DNA from: an uncultured Acidimicrobiia bacterium
GTDB taxonomy: Bacteria > Actinomycetota > Acidimicrobiia > Spongiisociales > Spongiisociaceae
Length of the DNA: 64,000 nt
Assembly: GCA_958295745.1 (NCBI GenBank)
Contig: OY282370.1
Span: 1,706,548 to 1,770,547 of the forward strand
Direction of reading: 5' to 3'
The notes under the pieces were generated by a model. It searched no databases. It was not told the DNA's origin and worked only from the letters and a program-made list of their open reading frames with translations. Position numbers and translations under genes: made by a program. Of this stretch, positions 48,210 to 56,998 are shown one piece after another (the stretch's first letter is position 1; every line of letters begins with the position of its first letter).

Positions 48210-48596
48210 ATGGAACACTGGAAGCCAGGGGACATCAGATGGGAGAAGGCCCCGCCCGAGCATTTCACCGGGGAGGTGCTGTTCGGGCCGGTCCGCCACG
48301 ACGGATCGCTCAATGTGCTGGCGGTGAGCTTCGCTCCGGGCGCCCGCACCGATTGGCACTACCACCCCGGCGGCCAGGTGCTGTACGTAACCGAAGGGGC
48401 CGGACTGCTCCAGGAGGAAGACGAGGCCGCCGTCGAGATAGCGACCGGGGACGTGATCTATACCCCTCCCGACCTGGCCCACTGGCACGGTGCCCTTCCG
48501 GACTCGCCCATGACCCACTACTCCCACACCACCGGAGCCCCCACCGTCTGGCAACCCCGCAAAGTAACCGAAGAGGAATACCGCCGCGGTCTATAG
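48210..48596 (+). CDS. Cupin-domain protein
   Basis: 128 residues, single cupin barrel. Motif 1 reads GARTDWHYHPGGQVLYVTEG and motif 2 GDVIYTPPDLAHWHGA, giving the three metal-binding His and a Gln in place of the usual Glu. GGGAGG lies seven bases before the ATG. Resembles small cupins annotated near decarboxylases or as quercetinase-like; substrate unknown. Probably co-transcribed with the decarboxylase. Confidence 0.9.
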   Translation: MEHWKPGDIRWEKAPPEHFTGEVLFGPVRHDGSLNVLAVSFAPGARTDWHYHPGGQVLYVTEGAGLLQEEDEAAVEIATGDVIYTPPDLAHWHGALPDSPMTHYSHTTGAPTVWQPRKVTEEEYRRGL

Positions 48597-48630
48597 CCAA
48601 TCTTGACAAACAACCGTATTGTTGTCGATG

Positions 48631-51060
48631 TTACAGACTGAAGCGTTCTTTGCTGTATTTGAGAAATTCGCGAGGGTTCAGCTTGTCGGTAGATGGTCCC
48701 ATTCGTACATAGAAACGTTCGGTCTTGCCGTCGTTGACATAGACCGGGGAAGGTGAAGGATCACATAACACCTTCATTATACGTTTATCCTGGTAGGTTT
48801 CAAATCCTATCCGTATCCTGGTCATAGTACTACGGCCCATACGGGCTTTTACGATATTGACCAGGTGCAGACTCATCTTATCCTCTGACTTGAACTTATC
48901 GGACTCTATACCTACAGGTGTTCCGTTATCATCAACACCTATGAGTAGTATTCCTCCCTCTCTATTCAGAAATCCGGCCAGGGTCTTGATTACAGAATGT
49001 TCCAGGCGTTCATCCCTTCTACCTATATGCAAATTCATCCGCAATGAGGACTTGAATTCCACTGTATCACTTTCACCTCCTCTAATAATCTCCTGTAGTG
49101 CTGTTTCATCAGGCTTGATTACCAATATTTCGTTTTGTATGTATGCCTTAAAGGCTTCAGTATTAGTGAAAAATCGGTATCCATTACTACCGGCTGCTAC
49201 AAGTACATCTCTGTCTTCATCAATCAATAAGGCAACCGGCTCACTTAGTTCAGACTGAACACCTTCCGGCCATGCAAGGTCAAACATAGCTATTTGCTCA
49301 CCGGTTGTTTGGTGTGCTATTTCATAACCAAATATCCCGCCGGATAGTCCCTGTTCTTCCATCCATTCGTTGATTTCAAGTAACAGAGCTTCCTCTTCGT
49401 CGTCGGCTATACTCGCCGGTCTTTGTTGAATAGTATCACTTATTATTATTGGTGGTTCGTCCGGTAGTTCGGAACGACCAATGAGGAGACCGTCCAGTAG
49501 TTCATTGGCCGCTTTGGCTAGCAGTCCTCTACGGGCTTCAAGGAACCTTTGGTAGTTTTCAATTTTCCATAGATGGCGGTCGGTTGGAATCCATTGAGAC
49601 TCTAGTACTCCAGGATTATTTTCTTCTACTTTTGCAAGATATTCATAAGGCTCCTTATAGCCGATTTGGCGGTTACTCTCTTTCGTCAAAAAACAAAAAT
49701 TAGCCAGGGTATTGACTTCCCATCTGTTATATCCCGCTTTATAGAGCCGTCTTCTTGGGAAAATATGATGCAATTCCAGTTGCGCCATTTTCCCAAGTTG
49801 ATGTTTTCTAAGAGGAAGGCCGTCATATAAATCTCGCGACTGACCCATTCGCGTCATCATATATAGAACAGAATAGAAACGAGCTCCACGGGTGGCCACC
49901 TTGAAGTGCTGCTTCTCGATGCCAAGCCCTCCGCGCCACCTGCGCAGTTCTGTAAGCAGTCCTTCTAATTGGTCATCCGGCGAATTGCTATCTTGAATAA
50001 TAGATAGATCCGAGTCTAGAATAGTTTCAGTAGAGCCAGAATAACGACCCCACATACCGGCGTGTGTGTACCAATATAAAAGTCTGTCTGCCTGATTGAC
50101 GGTAAGGTTACCGTTGTTAAGGTCAAGATACGCAACCATTAGGGGAATAGCACTATTCGCAAATAGGACTTGATGGTGATCTAAACCGAGCCTGTTACTG
50201 ATCATATTTAGTATTTTATCAATATATTTTTCGGCTCTTATAAGACCCTCTTCAATTTTATCAGAGTTGATATCGTGTAGATGAACAAACCTTGCCTTGC
50301 CTGTCACAATTGCATTGATAACTCGCAGTAACCAGTCAAGATTAAAGCTATAGCCGCTTTTTTTCCACTTCATAAGCCTTGATTGGAAGGCTTCACGCGC
50401 TTCTGTCCAATGAGCACAAATCTTGGCGAGCGCAAGGTCACCCTGGGTTAATTTAGTTCCTCCACTGTTAACACGATCAAATATATCAACCACTACATCC
50501 ACCGTTTTATCTTTACCTGTAACTAGGTCAATGTGAAGTTCACGTTTAGCAATATCTAATAGTGTCAAAAGCCGCCCCATATAATCGACACTACCAAAAC
50601 CTTTGTTATCAAGGTCTAGGATAATCGGTTGGATACCATTCATACCTTGTTCGTAGAGATCAGAAACACCTATCCAGAGCGGATCGTTTCGCATCTTGAC
50701 AGGTTGATAGAACTCAAATGTCTCGTCTTCTAGATGGAAGCGTAAGTCTAGAAAGGCATTGGCATTGCCATCAAAAAAGGCTGGTGCATGGCCTCGTATC
50801 ACACCATAAAGAGATGTCATTCTCTGCTGGCCATCAAGCAGTATTTGACGAGGAGCAGCAGGAGATGGCAGGTCACCGCGGGTTTTTACCTCCGATGAAG
50901 ATGTTTTCCAAACTAGTAGCGATCCGACCGGATATCCATTGTAAAGAGAGGTAAACAGTTCACGCACCTGTTGACGTGTCCAGACGTAACCGCGCTGGAA
51001 AACCGGAAGGGCTATCGAACCGTTGTCGATTTCGTCGAGGATGGTGGAAACTTTTGCCAT
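48631..51060 (-). CDS. DUF262-HNH-AlbA_2 fusion protein, candidate defence gene
   Basis: 809 residues in strongly AT-rich DNA. The N-terminal DUF262 (GmrS-like) domain carries ILLDGQQRMTSL (DGQQR at 76-80) and FQRGYVWTRQQ; an HNH-like nuclease motif LELHHIFPRRRL lies near 428; the C-terminal 150 residues match AlbA_2/Schlafen-type DNA- or nucleotide-binding domains (ESDTVEFKSSL near 660, GGILLIGVDDNG near 700). DUF262/HNH proteins include GmrSD- and BrxU-type restriction of modified DNA and SspE. The fusion with AlbA_2 is unusual to me. Single gene, likely horizontally acquired. Confidence 0.85.
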   Translation of the reverse strand: MAKVSTILDEIDNGSIALPVFQRGYVWTRQQVRELFTSLYNGYPVGSLLVWKTSSSEVKTRGDLPSPAAPRQILLDGQQRMTSLYGVIRGHAPAFFDGNANAFLDLRFHLEDETFEFYQPVKMRNDPLWIGVSDLYEQGMNGIQPIILDLDNKGFGSVDYMGRLLTLLDIAKRELHIDLVTGKDKTVDVVVDIFDRVNSGGTKLTQGDLALAKICAHWTEAREAFQSRLMKWKKSGYSFNLDWLLRVINAIVTGKARFVHLHDINSDKIEEGLIRAEKYIDKILNMISNRLGLDHHQVLFANSAIPLMVAYLDLNNGNLTVNQADRLLYWYTHAGMWGRYSGSTETILDSDLSIIQDSNSPDDQLEGLLTELRRWRGGLGIEKQHFKVATRGARFYSVLYMMTRMGQSRDLYDGLPLRKHQLGKMAQLELHHIFPRRRLYKAGYNRWEVNTLANFCFLTKESNRQIGYKEPYEYLAKVEENNPGVLESQWIPTDRHLWKIENYQRFLEARRGLLAKAANELLDGLLIGRSELPDEPPIIISDTIQQRPASIADDEEEALLLEINEWMEEQGLSGGIFGYEIAHQTTGEQIAMFDLAWPEGVQSELSEPVALLIDEDRDVLVAAGSNGYRFFTNTEAFKAYIQNEILVIKPDETALQEIIRGGESDTVEFKSSLRMNLHIGRRDERLEHSVIKTLAGFLNREGGILLIGVDDNGTPVGIESDKFKSEDKMSLHLVNIVKARMGRSTMTRIRIGFETYQDKRIMKVLCDPSPSPVYVNDGKTERFYVRMGPSTDKLNPREFLKYSKERFSL

Positions 51061-51121
51061 AGATGTACCCTACTCTACTCCTGCGAAAGGCCGGGATGAT
51101 CTGTTCGCTGCCGCCCTACGG

Positions 51122-52153
51122 CTACTGGTCGGCGGCGGGTATGAAGAAGCCGGAACTCATCGGGTCGCGGGGATCGGCCACCAACCGGTTGTATCCGGTT
51201 ATGAATGCGGAACCCCGGATGGACGGGACGATGGCAGGACCGTCGGGCCCGTCCACCTCGGCGAGGATTGTTCCCGTGAACCGGCTGCCGACGACGCTCT
51301 CGTGGATGAAGGAATCTCCGACCGCCAGTTCTCCGCGATGGTGGAGCAAGGCCATGCGGGCGCAGCTGCCCGTGCCGCAGGGGGAGCGGTCGAAACCCAG
51401 CTCGGTGGAGGTGGCCATGTTCCTGCCGTCGGCGCCCTCCCCAGCCTCGTCGCTGACGAAGAGCAGCTGGGGCACATAATCGGGCCGGCCCCGGACAGGC
51501 GCGAGATGATCGAGGTTCTCGTTGAGGGTGCGGCGAATCCTCGCGCCGGCCGCTACCAGTCCGGGCACGTTGGCCGGCTCGATCGCCAGGCCGAGACGCC
51601 CGGCGTCGACGACGGCATACCACAACCCTCCGTAGGCTAGGTCGAGCACCACTCCGCCGATGCCGGGGACGTTCACCCTCACATCGCTCGCCGCCAGCCG
51701 CGCAGGAGCGTTTTGGAACTCGACGCTCTCCACCCGGCCGTCCGACAGGATGCAGGCCCGCGCTTCGACCAGTCCGGCCCGGGTCTCGACCCGGACAGTG
51801 TGCTCAGGGCCGTCCGCCTCGACCATTCCGGTCTCGATCAGGGCGGTCACCGCACCGATCAGAGCGTGCCCGCACATGTCCAGCGAACCGAGGGCGGACA
51901 GGATCAGCAGGGAGATATCGGCCCGGGGGTCGGAAGGCGGCAGGGGCAGGGCGGCGTGCATCGGGGCGTGCCCTCTCGGTTCCCCGGTCAGGAACCGCCC
52001 GAGGTCGGGGTGTTCCTCCGCCAGGAAGGCGTCCTTGTCTGACAGGGACTCACCGCGAAGGCGGGGGAGTCCGCCCACCACCACCCGCGTCGGCTCGCCC
52101 CCGGTGTGGGTGTCGATCGTCTCGATAGGTTCGGAGAAGGCAGTCGGTTTCAT
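51122..52153 (-). CDS. Proline racemase / 4-hydroxyproline 2-epimerase family
   Basis: 343 residues from ATG 52153. The two catalytic cysteines sit in DMCGHALIG and SPCGTGSCARMA; ETIDTHTGGEPTRVV is the family N-terminus. Having Cys at both positions indicates racemase or epimerase rather than the dehydratase subgroup (Thr). It probably works with the adjacent P5C-type dehydrogenase on the same strand in proline or hydroxyproline use. Confidence 0.9.
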   Translation of the reverse strand: MKPTAFSEPIETIDTHTGGEPTRVVVGGLPRLRGESLSDKDAFLAEEHPDLGRFLTGEPRGHAPMHAALPLPPSDPRADISLLILSALGSLDMCGHALIGAVTALIETGMVEADGPEHTVRVETRAGLVEARACILSDGRVESVEFQNAPARLAASDVRVNVPGIGGVVLDLAYGGLWYAVVDAGRLGLAIEPANVPGLVAAGARIRRTLNENLDHLAPVRGRPDYVPQLLFVSDEAGEGADGRNMATSTELGFDRSPCGTGSCARMALLHHRGELAVGDSFIHESVVGSRFTGTILAEVDGPDGPAIVPSIRGSAFITGYNRLVADPRDPMSSGFFIPAADQ

Positions 52154-52303
52154 GGCCGGTTCCGTGGTCTGTAAGCCGACAGGGCCGTCCCTGGAAGGGC
52201 TGAGCAATTCATCGACGGCTCGTTGATCAAATGATACAACGCCTGGTCAGCGAGCGGCGGGAACCAACCGACGGCTACCGTAGTAGAGCGCCCTCCCGAC
52301 CTC

Positions 52304-53866
52304 TCATACGACCACGGTCTGGCTCTGCTCCCGCAGATACTGGCGGACGTACCAGGGGCTGAACCCGGTGCCCGTGGTCCCCGATCCTTTCCACCCGCCG
52401 AAGCTCTGTATGCCGGGCCAGGCGCCGGTGGTCGATCCGGCGGCTCGGTTGGCGTAGGCGGCGCCCGCCTCGATCCGATCGAAGAACCGGTCCACCTCGG
52501 ATTGGGATCCGGCGAAGATGCCGGCAGCCAGGCCGAACTCCGTGTCGTTGGCCAGGTCGATGGCTTCGTCGAGCGAGTCGACCGGCCCCACTACCACGAA
52601 CGGCATGAAGAGTTCCCGGGACCACACCCACGAGCCCATTGGCGCCGCGGCCACCGTCGGCTCCACGTAATTTCCCCTGCCCAGGTCGCCTTCCTCGCGC
52701 ACCCGGCCTCCGGTGTGAATGGTGCCGCCCGACTCTTCGACCTCGGCCACCGAGTCCCGAAAACGGTCCACCGTTCTGCGGTCTATCACGGGGCCGACGA
52801 AGGTGTCGCGGTCCAGCGGGTTGCCCAGAGAGAGGTCGTTCGTCTTGTCGACCAGGCGGGCAACGAAGTCCTCGTATACGGGCCGCTCCACGTAGACGCG
52901 TGAGGTGGCCGAGCACTTCTGGCCCTGGAAGCTGAAAGCCGCCCGCAACACCCCTTCTGTGGCCGCCTCCAGGTCGGCGCCGGCGGTGACGATCGTCGGG
53001 TTCTTGCCGCCCATCTCGGCTATGACCGGCTTCGGTATCGCGGTGGAGAAGGTCTTGAAGATACTCATACCCACCTCGTACGAACCGGTGAAGGTCATCC
53101 CGTCTACGTCAGGGTGGCGGACCAAGGCCTCACCCGCCGCGCTCCCGGCGCCCGAGACCACATGCAGCGCACCCGCAGGGATCCCGGCCTCGCGCATGGT
53201 CCGGTAGAGCTCGATAGCGCCCAAGGCCCCCATGTTGGAGGGTTTCAACACCACCGTATTGCCGGTGACGAGGGCTGCCACGACCGGCCCGGTAACCAGC
53301 GCGAACGGGAAGTTGAAGGGCGATATCACACCCCATACCCCATGCGGACGCATGATCGACACGTTGTGCTCCGACTCGTAGAGCTGATCCAGCGGGCGGA
53401 CATAGCCGTCGTTGACCTCCATCTGTGAGGTGTGATAACGGCAGAACTCGATGGTCTCGGCCACGTCGGCCAGCGCCTCCAGCCGGGGCTTGCCGACCTC
53501 GAAGGCGATGAGCGCCGCCAGCTCGAAGTGCCGCTCTTCCAGCAGGTCAGCCACTCCCTTCAGCAGCCGGACCCGTTCCCGCCAGTCCTTCGCCGCCCAC
53601 TCCGGCTGGTAGTCCTTGGCCGCCTTCACCGCATCGTCCACGTCGTCGGGGCCTGCCTGGGAGTAGCGGCCGATCACGATGTCGCTGTCGACCGGTGACC
53701 GTTCCTCGTAGGTGTCATCGGTGAAGCGTTCCTCGCCGTTCACGAACAGCGGATGGGTCTGCCCCAGCGTCCGCCTGGCCTTCTCGATAGCCTCCTCGTA
53801 AGCGGCATGCAGCTGCTTGCCTTCGGCATCGTCCGCCCTGGTTGAGTATGTGACCTTGATAGCCAT
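52304..53866 (-). CDS. Aldehyde dehydrogenase, L-glutamate gamma-semialdehyde (P5C) dehydrogenase-like
   Basis: 520 residues. NAD-binding GVISPFNFPFALVTGPVVAA, TFTGSYEVG, the general base Glu in AEMGGKNPTIV and the catalytic Cys in FQGQKCSATSRVY are intact. The N-terminal extension TYSTRADDAEGKQLHAAYEE resembles the 1-pyrroline-5-carboxylate dehydrogenase subgroup, which makes glutamate from proline breakdown. It precedes the proline racemase gene with 150 bases between. Confidence 0.88.
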   Translation of the reverse strand: MAIKVTYSTRADDAEGKQLHAAYEEAIEKARRTLGQTHPLFVNGEERFTDDTYEERSPVDSDIVIGRYSQAGPDDVDDAVKAAKDYQPEWAAKDWRERVRLLKGVADLLEERHFELAALIAFEVGKPRLEALADVAETIEFCRYHTSQMEVNDGYVRPLDQLYESEHNVSIMRPHGVWGVISPFNFPFALVTGPVVAALVTGNTVVLKPSNMGALGAIELYRTMREAGIPAGALHVVSGAGSAAGEALVRHPDVDGMTFTGSYEVGMSIFKTFSTAIPKPVIAEMGGKNPTIVTAGADLEAATEGVLRAAFSFQGQKCSATSRVYVERPVYEDFVARLVDKTNDLSLGNPLDRDTFVGPVIDRRTVDRFRDSVAEVEESGGTIHTGGRVREEGDLGRGNYVEPTVAAAPMGSWVWSRELFMPFVVVGPVDSLDEAIDLANDTEFGLAAGIFAGSQSEVDRFFDRIEAGAAYANRAAGSTTGAWPGIQSFGGWKGSGTTGTGFSPWYVRQYLREQSQTVVV

Positions 53867-54068
53867 CGTTCTCTCTCTCGATCCTCGACAGGTGTCCCGA
53901 AGCGACAGGATAACCTACCCGCCCGGTGTTCCTTCCATCGAACCGCCCGCCCGGTCGGGGTGGACGGCATCGGCATCGGCATCGGCAGGGATACGAGCCA
54001 TACAAGGAACAAGGGGGGCGCCCTCTTATACTCGAACGGGCTGTATCCGCCGCCGGAAGGTAGAGACG

Positions 54069-55112
54069 ATGCGAAGAGTTCCCACGACATCGGCGGCGGG
54101 CGCCGAGCTGGTTCCCATGTTCACCAGGCACATGGAGCTATGCAAGGTGACCGAGGGTGAGACCGTTCTGGCCTTCACCAACACCCAGAGCAACCCGGCC
54201 TACTCCACCGCGCTCATGGCCGCCTCCAGACTCCTGGGCGCCGGCTTCGTCCAGATGGTGGTCGCCGCCGACAACGAATGGATGAAGTCGGAGGTCATCG
54301 TCGACACATGGAAGGGCTGTGACCTCGTGGTGGCCACGCTCTCGACCGAATGGATGTACAGCCAGGCCCACAACGACGCCCTCGATGCCGGAACCAGGAC
54401 CCTCATGCTCCAAGAGCCCGAGGACATTCTCGCCAGGCTGTTCCCGACCGAGGAGCTCAGAAGGCGGGGAGAGGTCAGCAGGGGAATCCTGGAGGGGGCC
54501 GGAGAACTGCGGATCACATCGAGAGCGGGCACGGACCTCACCATGAGCATGGAGGGCCGGCCGGTGGCCGTGCAGAGAGGGGTTTCCGACGAACCCGGAC
54601 GCTGGGACCACTGGCCCTCGGGGCAGGCGGTGGTCTCCCCGCTCGAGACCAGCGCCGAGGGCACCCTGGTGATAGACCGAGGAGACGCCCTCATCAGCCT
54701 GAGCCGGTATGCCGGCTCACCCATCACCTGCCGGCTGCGGGAGGGGAGGATCGTTTCGATAGAGGGCGGCGCCGACGCCTTTCTGATGCGGGAATGGTTC
54801 GAAACCGCCAAAGACGACCGCGCATATGTGGTGTCACACATCGGTTGGGGCTATGAGGACAGGGCCGACTGGAACGCGATGGGCTTGCGGATATGGGAGG
54901 GGGGCGGGATCATGGACACCGAGAGTTACCACGGCAACATGCTCATCGCTTTCGGATCCAACTGCTGCCGCGAGTTGGGCGGCCAGAACCAGGTCGACTT
55001 CCATTTCGACATTCCCACGCGTAACCACGATTTCTACGTGGACGGCCGGCAGATCATCGACCGCGGAACCTTCACCGTTCCCGAGCTGCGGCCGGATCAT
55101 CCCATAGCGTGA
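54069..55112 (+). CDS. M29-like / NicX-like protein
   Basis: 347 residues from ATG 54069 (AAGG upstream). Resembles 2,5-dihydroxypyridine dioxygenase NicX and M29 aminopeptidase T-type proteins: VTEGETVLAFTNTQSNPAYS, ALMAASRLLGAGFVQMVV, and late His/Glu-bearing segments (HIGWGYEDRADWNAMGL, ESYHGNMLIAFGSN, DFHFDIPTRNHDFYVDG). Members are metal-dependent; substrate unknown. Divergent from the aldehyde dehydrogenase across a 200-base promoter region holding a 6-bp microsatellite GGCATC. Confidence 0.75.
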   Translation: MRRVPTTSAAGAELVPMFTRHMELCKVTEGETVLAFTNTQSNPAYSTALMAASRLLGAGFVQMVVAADNEWMKSEVIVDTWKGCDLVVATLSTEWMYSQAHNDALDAGTRTLMLQEPEDILARLFPTEELRRRGEVSRGILEGAGELRITSRAGTDLTMSMEGRPVAVQRGVSDEPGRWDHWPSGQAVVSPLETSAEGTLVIDRGDALISLSRYAGSPITCRLREGRIVSIEGGADAFLMREWFETAKDDRAYVVSHIGWGYEDRADWNAMGLRIWEGGGIMDTESYHGNMLIAFGSNCCRELGGQNQVDFHFDIPTRNHDFYVDGRQIIDRGTFTVPELRPDHPIA

Positions 55113-55133
55113 GCACCGCGAACGCGGGCCGGA

Positions 55134-55886
55134 TCAGGCGATGGTCTGCCCCGCGTCCAGGAAGAGGGTCGACCCGGTGGCCAGTCTGGATTCGTCCGAG
55201 GCCAGGAAGACGGCGGCGCCCACCAGGTCTTCGGGGGTTCCGATCCTTCTGAGAGGAATCATCGATAGGCGGTACTCCCGAAATTCGGGGTCGGCGAGGT
55301 CGGTGCGGTTGAGGTCGGTTTCGATCAGGCCGGGAGCGACGGCGTTGGCCCGGATGCCGTAGGGGGCGAGCTCCAAGGCCAGCTGGCGGGTGAGCAGGCG
55401 CACCCCGCCCTTGGCGCAGCAGTAGTGGGTGAGGTTGATGCCGGCCAGCTGCTCGGATGCGGACGACATGTTGATGATGACGCCCGAGCCCTGCTCGACC
55501 ATGATCCGGGCGGCTGCCTGGGCGCAGAGGAAATAGCCTTTGAGGTTCACCGCCATTATCTGGTCCCATTCCTCTTCTTCTATGTCCAGGAACGGCGTTC
55601 TCTTGAGGATCGCGGCGTTGTTGACGAGGATGTCGAGCCGGTCGAAACGGTCGACCGCGGCCGCCGTCAGCCGCTCCACGTCGCTCTTGGACGACGTGTC
55701 AGCCCCCACCATGATCGCCCGGCGCCCCATCGCCTCGATCTCCGCCACCACCTCGCGGGCGGCTGCCTCGCCGGACCGGTAGTTGACTACCACGTCGGCG
55801 CCTTCACGGGCGAACCCGACCGCCAACGCCCGGCCGATGGAACGGGACGAGCCCGTGATCAGTGCGGTCTTGCCTTCGAGTCGCAT
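55134..55886 (-). CDS. Short-chain dehydrogenase/reductase (FabG-like)
   Basis: 250 residues. Coenzyme motif TGSSRSIGRALA, NNAAI, catalytic Ser in NMSSASEQ and YxxxK as YCCAK. The ATG at 55886 has GGAGGAGG nearby. The C-terminus GSTLFLDAGQTIA is typical of classical SDRs. Substrate cannot be inferred; it may belong to the adjacent pyrimidine operon (57 bases from the next gene, same strand). Confidence 0.9.
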   Translation of the reverse strand: MRLEGKTALITGSSRSIGRALAVGFAREGADVVVNYRSGEAAAREVVAEIEAMGRRAIMVGADTSSKSDVERLTAAAVDRFDRLDILVNNAAILKRTPFLDIEEEEWDQIMAVNLKGYFLCAQAAARIMVEQGSGVIINMSSASEQLAGINLTHYCCAKGGVRLLTRQLALELAPYGIRANAVAPGLIETDLNRTDLADPEFREYRLSMIPLRRIGTPEDLVGAAVFLASDESRLATGSTLFLDAGQTIA

Positions 55887-55943
55887 GATTGCTCCTCCTC
55901 CTTTGCTCATCCCGTGTCCCGGTCTGCGCAAATGGTATCGGGT

Positions 55944-56951
55944 CTACCCGTTCAGGCCGGGGATGACGGTCTCGCCGTAGGCGGCCAGGGTGGCTTCCTG
56001 GTCGTCGTGCATGAGGTAGATGCCGAAGTGGTCCACCCCCAGGCTTCGCAGCTCGTTCAGCTTCTCGATGTGGTCGGCGGCGGTTCCCAGCACGCAGAAG
56101 CGGTCCACTATCTCGTCGGGGACGAAATCGGTGGACGGGTTGCCCGCCTTGCCGTGGTGGGAGTAGTCGTAGCCCTCCCGGGCGGCGATGTAGTCGGCCA
56201 GCACCGCAGGCACCTTCTCCGGATCATCCGAGCCGTACCGTTTCACCAGGTCGTGGACGTGGTTGCCGACCATCCCGCCGAACCATCGCAGCTGCTCCCG
56301 CTGGTGGGCCGTGTCGTTTCCCACATAGGCGGGCGCCACCACGCATACCGATACTTCATCCGGGTCCCGCCCGGCGTCCGCGGCGGCAGATCGAACCGCC
56401 CCCGCCGTCCAGGCCAGTATCTGGGGATCGGCCAGCTGCAGGATGAAACCGTCGGCGTGCCGCCCGATCGTGTCCAGCGCCTTCGGTCCGTAACCGGCCG
56501 CCCATATGGGCAGGTCCCAGCCTTCCCCGGCCCACGGGATGCGGATCGGGCTACCCATATAGTCCACCTCTTCGCCCGCCACCAGACCTTTGACCACCCC
56601 CATGCACTCCACCATGGCCGCCAGGGTGCGGGGTTTGCGCCCGATCACCCGCAGGGCCGAGTCGCCCCGCCCCATACCGCAGATGGTCCTCTCGCCGTAC
56701 ATGTCGTTTAGGGTGGCGAACAGGGAGGCGAGCACCGTCCAATCCCTGGTCCCGGGATTGGTCACCATCGGCCCGACCGTCATGCGCTCCGTCTCGGCCA
56801 GCATCCGGGAGTAGATCACGAAAGGTTCCTGCCACAGCACGTGGGAATCGAAGGTCCAGGCGTGGGTGAACCCGTTGGCCTCCGCCAGGCGGGTCAGTTC
56901 CACCACCCGGGAGGCGGGGGGATCGGTCTGCAGTACGACTCCGAAGTCCAT
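55944..56951 (-). CDS. LLM-class F420-dependent oxidoreductase (TIGR03842-like)
   Basis: 335 residues. MDFGVVLQTDPPASRVVELT at the N-terminus, TFDSHVLWQEPFV, MVTNPGTRDW and AAGYGPKALDTIGRHADGFI are typical of the F420-linked subgroup that is often found beside hydantoinase genes. GGAGG lies upstream of ATG 56951. Located directly after mmsA in an operon for dihydropyrimidine breakdown, it may perform a redox step on a pyrimidine or hydantoin; this is inference. Confidence 0.87.
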   Translation of the reverse strand: MDFGVVLQTDPPASRVVELTRLAEANGFTHAWTFDSHVLWQEPFVIYSRMLAETERMTVGPMVTNPGTRDWTVLASLFATLNDMYGERTICGMGRGDSALRVIGRKPRTLAAMVECMGVVKGLVAGEEVDYMGSPIRIPWAGEGWDLPIWAAGYGPKALDTIGRHADGFILQLADPQILAWTAGAVRSAAADAGRDPDEVSVCVVAPAYVGNDTAHQREQLRWFGGMVGNHVHDLVKRYGSDDPEKVPAVLADYIAAREGYDYSHHGKAGNPSTDFVPDEIVDRFCVLGTAADHIEKLNELRSLGVDHFGIYLMHDDQEATLAAYGETVIPGLNG

Positions 56952-56998
56952 CCGGGTTCCTTCCTCCAAGCGTCCTCAGCGCCTATTGCTTACCGCGG

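Noticed and set aside
46703..48349. 548-codon minus-strand ORF
   Set aside because: Antisense to the aromatic amino acid decarboxylase gene.
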